64,000 nt of DNA. Origin: Acinetobacter brisouisimilis. Its GTDB lineage: Bacteria > Pseudomonadota > Gammaproteobacteria > Pseudomonadales > Moraxellaceae. Location: assembly GCF_000368265.1 (NCBI RefSeq), contig NZ_KB851219.1, positions 511,920 to 575,919 of the forward strand, read 5' to 3'. The notes under the pieces are model-generated. The model had not been told where the DNA came from, ran no database searches, and was given only the letters and a program-made list of their open reading frames with translations. Positions 63,620 to 64,000 of this stretch are shown here, piece by piece. The translations under genes were made by a program, and so were the position numbers. How positions within the stretch are numbered: position 1 is the stretch's first letter; every line of letters starts with the position of its first letter.

Positions 63620-64000
63620 ATGAAAGAAAGTTGGTTTAATCAATGGCGACCTTATCGAGGTAATCTAGAGCAAACCCCTGTTGCAACTAATGAATACCTA
63701 CCTGCAGGGCAAACCCTTGTGCTGGGTATTCAGCATGCTTTCGCTATGTTTGGTGCGACGGTACTTGCACCGTTGTTGATGGGTTTTGATCCAAGCCTGA
63801 CCATGCTGATTACAGGCATCGGCACGATTATTTTCTTCCTGATCACAGGTGGGCGCGTCCCAAGTTATTTGGGTTCAAGTTTTGCGTTTATTGGTGCGGT
63901 GGCTGCGGTGACAGGTTATAACGGAGTCGGTGCGAATCCACACATTGCACTGGCACTCGGCGGAATTATTGCTTGCGGCATTGTGTATATGTTGGTTGGT
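63620..64000 (+). CDS. rutG: RutG-like pyrimidine permease (3' end outside window)
   Basis: The first 127 residues of an NCS2 (uracil/xanthine) permease: MKESWFNQWRPYRGNLEQTP followed by QHAFAMFGATVLAPLLMGFDPSLTML and SYLGSSFAFIGAVAAVTGY. The hydrophilic start and first helices are typical. The next gene in the E. coli operon is rutG, so by place and sequence it is RutG. The frame is open to the window end. Confidence 0.9.
   Translation, partial: MKESWFNQWRPYRGNLEQTPVATNEYLPAGQTLVLGIQHAFAMFGATVLAPLLMGFDPSLTMLITGIGTIIFFLITGGRVPSYLGSSFAFIGAVAAVTGYNGVGANPHIALALGGIIACGIVYMLVG

Overview
The window is chromosomal, AT-leaning gammaproteobacterial DNA, most likely from an Acinetobacter-like member of the Moraxellaceae. 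This is inferred from the family make-up and gene order (surE-nlpD without pcm or rpoS, a single Lol permease followed by lolD, comEC back to back with a lipid A acyltransferase, tol-pal with an extra gene, queC/queE, metQNI, purD-purH-fis). I see no prophage, insertion sequence, integrase or CRISPR array. Coding density is high and almost everything is core metabolism or envelope biology.

Layout. 1-5.2 kb: the end of a NUDIX gene, a gamma-carbonic-anhydrase-like protein, a DD-carboxypeptidase (dacC), two small exported paralogues, then surE and an NlpD-like lipoprotein. 5.2-9.3 kb: a LysR regulator, an AT-rich spacer with a 35-bp tandem duplication, tRNA-Asn with a readable promoter and terminator, serC, a tiny membrane protein and an unknown 341-aa protein. 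9.4-18.8 kb: a YaiI-type protein, an EamA exporter, a PilZ-like protein, the Lol permease and lolD, comEC, a lipid A-type acyltransferase, sppA, and an alpha/beta hydrolase gene broken by one in-frame TAA. 18.8-26.3 kb: purM-purN, an AI-2E/PerM transporter, hda, an overlapping three-gene ECF-sigma operon, an rRNA/tRNA 2'-O-methyltransferase and fbp. 26.3-34.7 kb: ybgC-tolQ-tolR-tolA-(stand-alone TolA-domain protein)-tolB-pal, preceded on the same strand by dgt-ruvA-ruvB. 34.9-41 kb: a VIT-family transporter, purL and two small genes. 41-48.8 kb: a three-hairpin intergenic element, nitroreductase, enoyl-CoA hydratase, nadM-like, a Bcp-type peroxiredoxin, an ATP-PPase, queC, queE, dapD and an outer-membrane protein. 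48.8-57.9 kb: metQ-metN-metI, purD, purH, fis, a DUF3426-type protein and prmA. 58.3-64 kb: the Rut pyrimidine-degradation locus.

The most interesting region is the Rut locus. It is split into rutDE and rutABCFG, with the TetR-type rutR reading the opposite way between them. Upstream of both rutD and rutA I read nearly identical sigma-54-type promoters (GG-N10-GC, 16 nt with one difference) and nearly identical 18-bp palindromes (TTGGACTA-NN-TGGTYTAA) with the same 8-2-8 geometry as the known RutR operator. An NtrC-like GCAC-N7-GTGC site lies about 125-140 nt upstream of the predicted rutA start of transcription. Together these suggest one nitrogen-controlled regulon built from two transcription units. 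All the regulatory calls come from reading the sequence and have not been tested.

Other points of note are an extra exported copy of the TolA C-terminal domain inside the tol-pal operon, long near-identical DNA repeats in tolA, the nonsense-interrupted hydrolase, and a compact triple-hairpin repeat between two genes. I did not find a convincing wholly new system.
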